Shown piece after piece: positions 9,135-16,356 of a stretch of 64,000 nucleotides of DNA. A program made the position numbers and the translations under genes. Source of the stretch: Qipengyuania pelagi (GTDB taxonomy: Bacteria > Pseudomonadota > Alphaproteobacteria > Sphingomonadales > Sphingomonadaceae); assembly GCF_009827295.1 (NCBI RefSeq), contig NZ_WTYD01000001.1:682001-746000 (forward strand), given 5' to 3'. The notes below the pieces were generated by a model. That model worked only from the letters and a program-made list of their open reading frames with translations. It ran no database searches and was not told where the DNA came from. Numbering within the stretch: the first letter of the stretch is position 1; each line of letters starts with the position of its first letter.

Positions 9135-9209
9135 TCCGTCTTTTCACCTGAAATTTCGGCCCGGATCAACCTCGGACCTAGCTTCCCCGATCGAGGGCCG
9201 GGGCAGGAA

Positions 9210-9929
9210 TTAGGAGGAAACGGTCAAGGCATAGTCGAGCCGCAGGGGCTCGTAGGATCGGCCCGCATTGCGTCTCAGCCGCGCCCTGTCCATCAGGCTG
9301 ATCAGGCCACGGCTGCATCGCAGGCACGCTTCCCCTTCGAGGATATGCAGCGCATCCGTCACGCTCGCGCGCCGCACGCCGAGTTGGACGGCGAGGCTGC
9401 CATGGGTGAGCTGGAGGAAATCGCTGTCCACCCGGTCATGCAGCATCAGTAGCCAGGCACTCAGGCGCTGCTTGAAGTTCCCGCGATCGCGGGCGCGGAT
9501 CATCCAGCCGAGCTGGCTGGAATAGGAATGCATGAAGCTCAGTAGGGAGAGCGACAGGGTCGGACTGGCGAGACAGGCCTGCTGCAAATCCTCCACCGTA
9601 ATGGCGAGCGTCCAGCCACCTTCCATCAGGACTGTCGCTTCCATCGCATCATCGACGGTGCCACCCAGCATCGCCGACAGCCCCACGATACCCTCGCGAC
9701 CGACCATGCCGATCCCGCTTCCCTGATCGGCGAATTGCACGCACGCGACGAGCGTGACCGGGAAATAGACCAGACGGGCTTCGTCGGGCGAGTGGGTAAG
9801 AGTGTCCCCGCTCTGAAACCGAAGGCGCAGCAGGTGCGGTTCGAGACAATCGCGGTCCGCCTGGCTCAGCGATGCAAGAAAGCCATTGGCCAATCCGGTC
9901 ATGCCGTCTTCCGGCGTTGTGAAAGGCAT
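9210..9929 (-). CDS. Crp/Fnr family transcriptional regulator
   Basis: A 239-aa protein with a cNMP-binding-like domain (FQSGDTLTHSPDEARLVYFPVTLVACVQ, about residues 37-64; VGREGIVG about 77) and a C-terminal helix-turn-helix (THGSLAVQLGVRRASVTDALHIL). No Fnr-type cysteine cluster is present. It belongs to the large group of short Crp-like regulators common in Sphingomonadales and Rhizobiales. It lies upstream of, and divergent from, the ferritin-like pair, which makes those genes possible targets (inference). Confidence 0.87.
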   Translation of the reverse strand: MPFTTPEDGMTGLANGFLASLSQADRDCLEPHLLRLRFQSGDTLTHSPDEARLVYFPVTLVACVQFADQGSGIGMVGREGIVGLSAMLGGTVDDAMEATVLMEGGWTLAITVEDLQQACLASPTLSLSLLSFMHSYSSQLGWMIRARDRGNFKQRLSAWLLMLHDRVDSDFLQLTHGSLAVQLGVRRASVTDALHILEGEACLRCSRGLISLMDRARLRRNAGRSYEPLRLDYALTVSS

Positions 9930-10150
9930 TGCTCAACTCCCCGCGCTGCATGCCGAGGCCTTTGTGGCCACGATCTTTTGCAGGCTGGGACAGGATGTAT
10001 CCGAGCGAAGCGGTCACGAAGATCAACCATTTTAATTTTCAGCGGTTTGAAGCCATTTTTTCGTACGCTGCCGTACCCAGCACTGCGCGATGAGCCCGTC
10101 GCGGTACGTTACCCCTCGTTAAGCCAGATCGAGTCCCGAGGGAGTTTCCG

Positions 10151-11110
10151 ATGCCAGACGATCAGAAAATTATTGAGGTCTTCGAGGCTCGCGAGGGCCG
10201 CAGGGCGAGCCGTCGCGACATGTTTCGCGGCTTCGCCGCCGCTTCCGCCGCGGCAGGGGGCTTCGTCCTCGCCAACAAGTCCAGCCCCGTCGCCGCGCAG
10301 AGCGTTTCGGACGGCGACATTCTGAATTTCGCGCTCAATCTCGAATATCTCGAAGCGCAATTCTACGTCTACGCCGCGAGCGGAGCCGGTCTGCCGGAAA
10401 GCCTGCTTTCGGGCACCGGCACCAGGGGCCAGGCCACGGGCGGACGCCGCGTAAACTTCACTGATCCCGCCGTTGCAGCCTATGCCCGCGAGATCGCGGC
10501 CGACGAGCAGGCCCATGTCGCCTTCCTACGTGGCGCACTCGGCTCCGCCGCCGTCGCGCAGCCTGCGATCGACATCAGCGCCAATCCGAACGGCGCCTTC
10601 TCCACCGCAGCGCGCGCCGCCGGGTTGATCGGGCCGGGCCAGTCGTTCGACCCCTATGCCAGCGACGAGAACTTCCTCCTTGCGGCCTATATCTTCGAAG
10701 ATGTCGGCGTGACCGCCTATAAGGGCGCCTCGCCCCTCGTCAGCAACAAGACCTTCCTCGAAGCAGCGGCCGGCATTCTGGCGGTCGAGGCCTATCACGC
10801 GAGCCTGGTGCGCACGACGCTCTATGCGAAGGGAATGCAGACCCCGGCCCTCATCGACGCCTCGATCGCGATCTCGAACGCGCGCGACAGCCTCGACGGG
10901 TCGAGCGATCTCGACCAAGGGCTGACCACGAGCCAGATGAGCGGCGGCACGGCGAGCAACATCGCGCCGCTGGACGCAAACGGCCTCGCTTACAGCCGTT
11001 CGCCCGGACAGGTCCTCAACATCGTCTATCTCAACAATATGGCCGTCACCGGCGGGGGCTTCTTCCCCAACGGCGTCAACGGCACCCTGCGCATGAGCGC
11101 GGCAAACTAA
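10151..11110 (+). CDS. Exported ferritin-like domain protein (Tat signal)
   Basis: A 319-aa protein. The N-terminus has a twin-arginine motif (SRRDMFRGF, about residues 18-26) followed by an Ala/Gly-rich hydrophobic stretch ending in VAAQS, so folded export by Tat is likely. The mature part is a four-helix ferritin-like bundle of the family that includes plant desiccation protein PCC13-62: [29 protein letters not shown] and [10 protein letters not shown] supply the Glu/His ligands for a diiron site. Enzymatic activity is unknown. It has a GGGAG ribosome site and is followed after 21 bp by a close paralogue, probably in one operon. Confidence 0.87.
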   Translation: MPDDQKIIEVFEAREGRRASRRDMFRGFAAASAAAGGFVLANKSSPVAAQSVSDGDILNFALNLEYLEAQFYVYAASGAGLPESLLSGTGTRGQATGGRRVNFTDPAVAAYAREIAADEQAHVAFLRGALGSAAVAQPAIDISANPNGAFSTAARAAGLIGPGQSFDPYASDENFLLAAYIFEDVGVTAYKGASPLVSNKTFLEAAAGILAVEAYHASLVRTTLYAKGMQTPALIDASIAISNARDSLDGSSDLDQGLTTSQMSGGTASNIAPLDANGLAYSRSPGQVLNIVYLNNMAVTGGGFFPNGVNGTLRMSAAN

Positions 11111-11131
11111 TTAAACCGAGAGGATACGAGC

Positions 11132-12136
11132 ATGAAAGACCGCGATATCATCCTTGAGGTCATGCAGGCCGGAGCCGATCGTCGCCTGGAGCGCCGCCGG
11201 TTTCTGCACTTCGCCGGAGCCAGCACCGCAGCGTTTTCGCTGGTGGGCTGTGGCGGGGACGACAACACGCCGCCGCCGATCGGCGGAACGCCGGCGCCCA
11301 CGCCCGCTCCGACGCCCGCTCCTACGAGCGCGCTTAACGATGGCGACGTGCTGAACTTTGCGCTGAACCTCGAATATCTCGAAGCGCAGTTCTACCTCTA
11401 CGCGGCCACCGGATCGGGGCTGGCGAGCAATCTGCTCGACGGGACCGGGGCGCGGGGCGAAGCGACGGGAGGTCGCAAGGTCAATTTCACCGATCCGCTG
11501 GTGGCGCAATATGCGCGCGAGATCGCCTCGGACGAGCGCGCGCACGTCGCGTTCCTGCGCAGCGCGCTCGGCACTGCTGCGGTGGCGCAGCCGGCGATCG
11601 ACATCGGCACCGCGCCCAATGGCGCCTTCTCGTCCGCTGCGCGGGCGGCGGGCCTTGTTGGGCCGGGGCAGAGCTTCGACCCCTACGCCAACGACAACAA
11701 CTTCCTCCTCGCGGCCTACATCTTCGAGGATGTCGGTGTGACAGCCTATAAGGGCGCCTCGCCGCTCATTACCAACAAGACCTTCCTCGAAGCGGCTGCC
11801 GGTATCCTCGCGGCGGAAGCTTATCACGCGGGGCTGGTTCGCACGGTTCTGTATCGCAAGGGGCTTCAGGCGCCCGCGCTGATCGATGCCAGCGAAGCGA
11901 TCTCGAACGCGCGCGACAGCCTCGATGGCGCGAGTGACCTCGACCAGGGTCTGCGCCCGCGCAGCACGCCCTTCGGCGAAGGATCGAACATCGTTCCGGC
12001 CGACAGCAATGCGATCGCCTACAGCCGCAGCACCGGACAGGTTCTCAACATCGCCTATCTCACGGCCATGTCGACGACCGGTGGCGGCTTCTTCCCGAAT
12101 GGGGTGAATGGCAATATCCGCATGAGCGCCGCATAA
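11132..12136 (+). CDS. Ferritin-like domain lipoprotein (paralogue of preceding gene)
   Basis: A 334-aa paralogue of the upstream gene; most of the helical core is the same residue for residue ([46 protein letters not shown]). It differs at the N-terminus: RRRFLHFAGAS (Tat motif) leads into SLVGCGGDD, a lipobox, then a Pro/Thr/Ala linker of repeated PTPA units. It is therefore predicted to be a Tat-exported, membrane-anchored lipoprotein, while its partner is soluble. A GAGAGGA ribosome site precedes the ATG and a GC-rich hairpin follows the stop. Confidence 0.87.
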   Translation: MKDRDIILEVMQAGADRRLERRRFLHFAGASTAAFSLVGCGGDDNTPPPIGGTPAPTPAPTPAPTSALNDGDVLNFALNLEYLEAQFYLYAATGSGLASNLLDGTGARGEATGGRKVNFTDPLVAQYAREIASDERAHVAFLRSALGTAAVAQPAIDIGTAPNGAFSSAARAAGLVGPGQSFDPYANDNNFLLAAYIFEDVGVTAYKGASPLITNKTFLEAAAGILAAEAYHAGLVRTVLYRKGLQAPALIDASEAISNARDSLDGASDLDQGLRPRSTPFGEGSNIVPADSNAIAYSRSTGQVLNIAYLTAMSTTGGGFFPNGVNGNIRMSAA

Positions 12137-12152
12137 GGCCGATGGCTGCGAA

Positions 12153-12182
12153 GAGGAGGTGGCGACCCCGTCGCCCCTCCTC
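12153..12182 (+). terminator. Hairpin after ferritin-like gene pair
   Basis: A stem of GAGGAGG and GGCGAC pairing with GTCGCC and CCTCCTC (one bulged T, CCC loop) lies 17 bp after the stop of the ferritin-like operon. No T-tract follows, so termination strength is uncertain. It sits between that operon and the convergent AraC gene. Confidence 0.5.
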
Positions 12183-12211
12183 ATACCAACCACCTGCGGA
12201 CGACTGGGCTT

Positions 12212-13327
12212 TCAGGTCCTACCCAAGGCGCGGAGCCATTGCGCTAGCCCCGGCTGGGCCGCATCACGGTTGCTTATCTGTTGCGGGGAATGGAAGCGTA
12301 GACGGCGGAATGCCGATGGCGAAAGGCCATAGCGACTCTTGAACGCCCGCGAGCAGCCCGCTCCATTGGCAAATCCGTTGCGCCGGGCGACTTCATGAAA
12401 CGGCTCTCCATTCGTCCGCTCCAGATCGCCGAACACGTTCGATAGCCGCCAGTTGCGGATCACCGACGCGACGCCTCCGAGGGACTCGAACTGGCGATAG
12501 AGGGTGGGGCGGGAGACGCCGAAAACCTCGCAGATCGCCCTTGCATCGAGATCGGGATCGGACAGGTTCTCGCCGATATAGGCCTTCACCCGATCGACGA
12601 GCGAGCCCTCACGAGCATCGGGAGCCAGCCTCTGGCGCCTCGGCATACGCAGGCAAAGGCGGACGATTTCGGCAGTGACCTGTGCCACCGCATCGATCTC
12701 ATCCCGATCGATCGTGGGGCAGATTCTCAGCAGCTCACGCATATGGGATGCGAGCAGAAGATTGGCCGTGTCGTCCGATCTGAGCACCAGTCCATGAAAG
12801 AAATCGGTGGTGGCTAGCGGATGCAAGACGGATTTCGGAACGATCATCGTGATGTTGCTGAAGTCGGGCGCTCGCGTTTCGAACCCGAAGGCGAGATCGA
12901 AGCAGCAGACATCGCCAGGCTCGACAGAAATTTCAGTCCCTTCCGCCTGGCCGGTGAAACCGCCCGTAAGATAAATCTGGACCATCATGTGATCGATCTG
13001 GCTGCGCTGAATCACCGCTTCGTTCCGGGAAAACGCCTGCGCGGACGCCGAAGATTGGCCGATCAGGATCGGCCCCAGGGCATAGGATGAAATGGTCGCC
13101 TCAAATTCGGAGCCGAGCGGTTCGACATCGAACAGCAATTCCACCGCCGTCCGCCATTCCTGAAGGCACGTGCGCGCGGCGGGCGCGGTCGGCCCGATGG
13201 TGAAGCTGGGAATGCCCGTCACTGCGGCATACCGTAAAGATGATCCCCCAATTCGACCATAGCAGGCTCTATTTGGGCCTGTCATAAGCTGGTCAAAGTG
13301 TCTCAAACTTCGTTCAATTTGTCTCAT
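12212..13327 (-). CDS. AraC family transcriptional regulator
   Basis: A 371-aa regulator. The last 110 residues hold the AraC DNA-binding domain with two helix-turn-helices (DLDARAICEVFGVSRPTLYRQFESLGG and PFHEVARRNGFANGAGCSRAFKSRYGLSPSAFRR). The first 220 residues resemble the cupin-like ligand domain of AraC_binding_2 regulators (QIYLTGGFTGQAEGTEISVEPGDVCCFDL). ATG at 13327 is chosen over the adjoining TTG; an internal ATG (MTGPNR) is also possible. It is convergent with the ferritin-like genes and divergent from the curli regulator gene. Target unknown. Confidence 0.85.
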   Translation of the reverse strand: MRQIERSLRHFDQLMTGPNRACYGRIGGSSLRYAAVTGIPSFTIGPTAPAARTCLQEWRTAVELLFDVEPLGSEFEATISSYALGPILIGQSSASAQAFSRNEAVIQRSQIDHMMVQIYLTGGFTGQAEGTEISVEPGDVCCFDLAFGFETRAPDFSNITMIVPKSVLHPLATTDFFHGLVLRSDDTANLLLASHMRELLRICPTIDRDEIDAVAQVTAEIVRLCLRMPRRQRLAPDAREGSLVDRVKAYIGENLSDPDLDARAICEVFGVSRPTLYRQFESLGGVASVIRNWRLSNVFGDLERTNGEPFHEVARRNGFANGAGCSRAFKSRYGLSPSAFRRLRFHSPQQISNRDAAQPGLAQWLRALGRT

Positions 13328-13538
13328 CAAGCAAGATTCTTTTTGCCCTCAAGATTCTTTTGATGAAAGGCCCGTCGGATATTGGGAAAAGACAGTCCCC
13401 CAGCGCCTCCGATAAGATACTGAATAGAATATAGTTCGGGTGTGATGGGAAAGGATAGAGAGACTGTCGGGACGCATGTGCCGGCGCCCTTCGCAAGGCG
13501 CCGAATATTTATCGAGCGTGCCGGAGATCAGCCGAATA

Positions 13539-14267
13539 ATGGGCCAAGCGGTTCAACCCAGTTCAAATCGATCGATCTTTTCTGCCGACGCTGCTTCGAG
13601 CCAAGCTGAACGATCGGATCGGCCCACAATGACGCCGGGAGACCGCTCCAAATCAATTGAGGCCGAGCATGGAGAAGACGAAACGACGTTCTTCGCCTCA
13701 GGCCGATTGCCGAGCAATCTTACCGGTGAGATCGGGCGAGCTTTTTCGCAGGAAGTGGCTCTTGCGATTGTCGACAGGAAGGCGCGCGTGGTGTGGAGCA
13801 ACGCGGCAGGTTCGCGAATTCTGAAGAGCTTCCACATGCTGGCACGCGGATCGGCACGGATGGAGATCTCGGACGCGGAAACTGACGACCGTTTGCGCAC
13901 GCTTCTGCGTGCGGGGCCAGCTACCGAGCGATTGGTTGTCCGCAATGATCCCGCGAATGAATGGGTGGTCCTGCACTGCCTATCACTGGAGCTGGAGGGT
14001 AAGCCTGCCCGGCTGATTCGCTTCTCGCTTTCGGCGCCTAGGACGAATTGCCGATCGAACGGTTTTGCGGTGCAGTTCGGTCTGACGCCAACGGAATGCA
14101 CGGTCGTCGATCTCTTCGCGCATCTGGACTGCGTTCAGGCTATTTCCAAGCAGATGGGGATTGGCGCCGCGACGGTCCGCAGCCATCTCAAGCACATCTA
14201 TAACAAGACGAGCGTCCACAACGCCCGTGAACTGGTGCGGCTAATCGTGGCTTTCGACGCGGTCTAA
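13539..14267 (+). CDS. LuxR family transcriptional regulator, probable curli regulator (CsgD-like position)
   Basis: The C-terminal 65 residues are a LuxR/GerE helix-turn-helix (GLTPTECTVVDLFAH, then QISKQ-like and VRSHLKHIYNKTSVHNARELVRL). The N-terminal part (about residues 30-130) looks PAS-like, with VDRKARVVWSNAAG, so it may sense a ligand rather than being a response regulator. It stands directly upstream of csgF-csgG on the same strand, as CsgD-type LuxR regulators do in enteric curli loci; regulation of the locus is inferred. The start is uncertain: an in-frame ATG at 13476 is followed by a hairpin (13482-13503, CGGCGCC and GGCGCCG), which would sit better in a leader; ATG 13539 (GGAG upstream) or ATG 13629 are alternatives. 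Confidence 0.78.
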   Translation: MGQAVQPSSNRSIFSADAASSQAERSDRPTMTPGDRSKSIEAEHGEDETTFFASGRLPSNLTGEIGRAFSQEVALAIVDRKARVVWSNAAGSRILKSFHMLARGSARMEISDAETDDRLRTLLRAGPATERLVVRNDPANEWVVLHCLSLELEGKPARLIRFSLSAPRTNCRSNGFAVQFGLTPTECTVVDLFAHLDCVQAISKQMGIGAATVRSHLKHIYNKTSVHNARELVRLIVAFDAV

Positions 14268-14388
14268 GCGGCTCGAGTCGTTTAAGTAATGTACCGACCT
14301 AGGGTTTTGGACCGGATATGTACCAGTTTGAAACGTAGCTAGAAACGCGGACGATTTGAACCAAACCTACCCATTTGGGGGGCGCGAA

Positions 14389-14420
14389 TCGTTAAGGCCC
14401 CCTTTACAAACCATTAACGA
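14389..14420. promoter_or_regulatory. Inverted repeat TCGTTAA-N18-TTAACGA upstream of csgF
   Basis: Perfect 7-bp arms (14389-14395 and 14414-14420) end 37 bp before the csgF ATG. A direct repeat ATGTACC (14289-14295, 14318-14324) lies further upstream in the same 190-bp gap. A related GTTA/TAAC dyad stands before the first curlin gene, so both may be sites of the same regulator. This is inference from pattern only. Confidence 0.35.
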
Positions 14421-14457
14421 CGAGAGGCTCTCAGAGCCCGCGTGGAGGGGGAATTTC

Positions 14458-14895
14458 ATGTACGGCTTTGGCCTGAGGCGCGGCCTGCGCCTGTCTGTTC
14501 CGATTTTGTTATCGACAATGGCGGTGCCGGCTTCGGCGCAGGACCTATCCTACGAACCGATCGATCCCAGCTTCGGTGGCAACCCGTTCAATTCCGCGCA
14601 TCTTCTCGGCGTCGCCAACGCTCAGAACGATTACGACGATCCAGACCGCGCCACCACCAATTCGCAGGCCGATATCTTCGCCCGCCAATTGCAGTCGCGC
14701 CTTCTGTCCGCTCTTTCGTCGCAGATCGTGGACGCCATCTTCGGTGACAATCCTCAGGAACGCGGGACGATCAGCTTCGGGGGCCAGACGATCAGCTTCG
14801 TGCGCGGGCTGACCGAGATCACGCTCACCATCACCGACAACGCCACCGGGGAAGTCACGACCATCGTGATCCCGACCTTTATCGATGTCGACTGA
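14458..14895 (+). CDS. csgF: Curli assembly protein CsgF
   Basis: A 145-aa secreted protein with a signal peptide ending in ASAQ. The mature N-terminus reads LSYEPIDPSFGGNPFNSAHLLGVANAQNDYDDP, matching the diagnostic E. coli CsgF start [26 protein letters not shown] in spacing and key residues. In E. coli this segment inserts into the CsgG pore and the rest couples secretion to nucleation. The C-terminus ends in TITDNATGEVTTIVIPTF, like the CsgF beta strand pair. The ATG at 14458 has a strong GGAGGGG ribosome site; an upstream in-frame ATG at 14356 would place 34 non-signal residues first and is rejected. csgG follows after 3 bp. Confidence 0.93.
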   Translation: MYGFGLRRGLRLSVPILLSTMAVPASAQDLSYEPIDPSFGGNPFNSAHLLGVANAQNDYDDPDRATTNSQADIFARQLQSRLLSALSSQIVDAIFGDNPQERGTISFGGQTISFVRGLTEITLTITDNATGEVTTIVIPTFIDVD

Positions 14896-14898
14896 CCG

Positions 14899-15915
14899 AT
14901 GGCTATGATGCATCATTCTGTTCGTAGCCTGGCGCTCTCGGCGATCGTTGCCATGAGCCTGACCGGATGCGCCACCGTGACCGAAGACGGCCGCACGAAC
15001 TTTCCGGAAACGCGCTCGAAGGCGTTCGTGCCGGACAAGACGCAAACGCAGACCTTGCTCGAGAGGCTGCCTGCTCCGTCCCGCCCGATCGCCGTCGCAG
15101 TATACGGTTTCACCGACCAGACGGGCCAGTTCAAGCCGACCGAGGCGGGGCAGACTCTCTCGCGCGCGGTCAGCCAGGGTGGCGGGTCCATCCTTGCCAA
15201 GGCGTTGCAGGACGCGGGCAAGCGCAAGTGGTTCACCATCGTCGAGCGTGAATCGCTAAAGAACCTGTTGTCGGAACGCCAGATCATCCGCGAAATGCGC
15301 GAGCGCTATCTGGGCGAGGAACAGGTCAATCCGCAGGCGCTACCTTCGCTGCTGTTCGCGGGCGTGCTGCTAGAAGGTGGGATCGTCGGCTACGACACCA
15401 ACACCGTGACCGGCGGATATGGCGCCGCGTTTCTCGGGATCGGCGGGAGGAGCGAATACCGACAGGACACTGTGACGGTCTATCTGCGGGCCGTATCGGT
15501 CAGGACCGGCGAGGTCCTGACCACGGTTACCGCTTCGAAGACGATCGCCAGCCAAGCCATAGGGGCCAACGCCTTCCGCTATGTCGCGTTCAAGGAATTG
15601 CTCCAGGTCGAGGCAGGCTACACCACGAACGAGCCCGATCAGCTGGCTCTCCAGCAGGCCATCGAGAAGGCGGTTTACGGCCTCGTTCTCGAAGGTGTCG
15701 AACTCGATCTGTGGCAGTTCGAGAATTTCGAGGCCGGCTGGCCTCTGTTGTGGGAATACAAGCGCGAGCGTGACGGGAAGGTGGATCCCGAAGCGATCGA
15801 ACAGGCGATGCGCGATGCGCCGCCTGCCGCGCCCCAACGTATCAAGCGATCCGCCGCGATCGACAATGTCGAAAGCGGGCCCCGCGATGGAAAGGGGGAT
15901 GGCCGCATGAATTGA
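14899..15915 (+). CDS. csgG: Curli secretion channel lipoprotein CsgG
   Basis: A 338-aa outer-membrane lipoprotein: SMSLTGC lipobox near residue 20-26 and a CsgG core running to about residue 285. Shared landmarks with E. coli CsgG include LPAPSRPIAVAVYGFTDQTGQFKP, WFTIVERESLKNLLSERQIIR, LEGGIVGYDTNTVTGG, GIGGRSEYRQDTVTVYLRAVSVRTGEVL and VEAGYTTNEP. It forms the nonameric pore that exports curlins. In the constriction loop, E. coli Tyr51-Asn55-Phe56 correspond here to Thr-Gln-Thr or nearby residues, so the pore throat differs. A C-terminal extension of about 50 polar residues is absent from E. coli CsgG (277 aa). Start is coupled to csgF; ATG codons at 14905 and 14908 are alternatives. Confidence 0.95.
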   Translation: MAMMHHSVRSLALSAIVAMSLTGCATVTEDGRTNFPETRSKAFVPDKTQTQTLLERLPAPSRPIAVAVYGFTDQTGQFKPTEAGQTLSRAVSQGGGSILAKALQDAGKRKWFTIVERESLKNLLSERQIIREMRERYLGEEQVNPQALPSLLFAGVLLEGGIVGYDTNTVTGGYGAAFLGIGGRSEYRQDTVTVYLRAVSVRTGEVLTTVTASKTIASQAIGANAFRYVAFKELLQVEAGYTTNEPDQLALQQAIEKAVYGLVLEGVELDLWQFENFEAGWPLLWEYKRERDGKVDPEAIEQAMRDAPPAAPQRIKRSAAIDNVESGPRDGKGDGRMN

Positions 15916-16037
15916 CCCGCGTCGCAAGGCGCGGTGCCTGAAAGATCGTCGGATGCCGGACTCCGCGATCGAATGAGAGATGTCCGGTGGCCGAACGTTC
16001 GATTTGCAGATCGGGCGGTCGACCGGTGAATAGAAAA

Positions 16038-16067
16038 GGCGCGCCGAAGTTGCAGCTTCGACGCGCC
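16038..16067. terminator. GC-rich hairpin downstream of csgG
   Basis: GGCGCG-c-CGAAG pairs with CTTCG-a-CGCGCC around a 6-nt loop, 122 bp after the csgG stop. AAAA precedes it on the plus strand and no T-tract follows, so it is not a textbook plus-strand terminator, but it is the only strong stem between the two curli transcription units. Confidence 0.4.
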
Positions 16068-16206
16068 CGGTTCGACAAAGCTGCTGTGCGTCAACAACCA
16101 AGTCTGTCCAAATCCGTAAGGAAAAGGACAGGCATGGTTATCGACCTCCGGAGGGAGATTTACAACCATGTTTCATAGGCCAGGTCATCCGTCCTACGCC
16201 CACATG

Positions 16207-16223
16207 GTTAATCGCGCGCTAAC
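16207..16223. promoter_or_regulatory. Dyad GTTA-N9-TAAC upstream of first curlin gene
   Basis: The site lies 134 bp upstream of the curlin ATG and overlaps the second CATGGTTA copy. Its half-sites resemble the GTTAA arms before csgF. It may be a shared operator, but this is unproved. Confidence 0.3.
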
Positions 16224-16356
16224 GGCGCGGTTCCCGCTCCTCCTTTCGAAAAAGCAGCCAAAAACTTTTGAGTCCGGACAACGGGCCGAAGCTGACCCAC
16301 TTCCGCAACCGGCGGTCGCGGGTCGGGCCGCACTTCTCGATCTTTAGGAGCATGAA

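Larger units (their letters stand above)
15916..16356. other. Intergenic region between csgFG and first curlin gene (441 bp)
   Basis: No convincing gene is seen. The region holds the hairpin at 16038-16067, a perfect palindrome CCTCCGGAGG (16145-16154) flanked by CATGGTT (16133-16139) and AACCATG (16164-16170), a second CATGGTTA at 16203-16210, and the GTTA/TAAC dyad. It probably contains the end of the csgFG transcript and the curlin promoter. Confidence 0.6.

Noticed and set aside
15987..16178. 63-codon frame in the csgG-curlin gap
   Set aside because: No ribosome site or signal; it crosses the hairpin and palindrome, which explain the sequence better.
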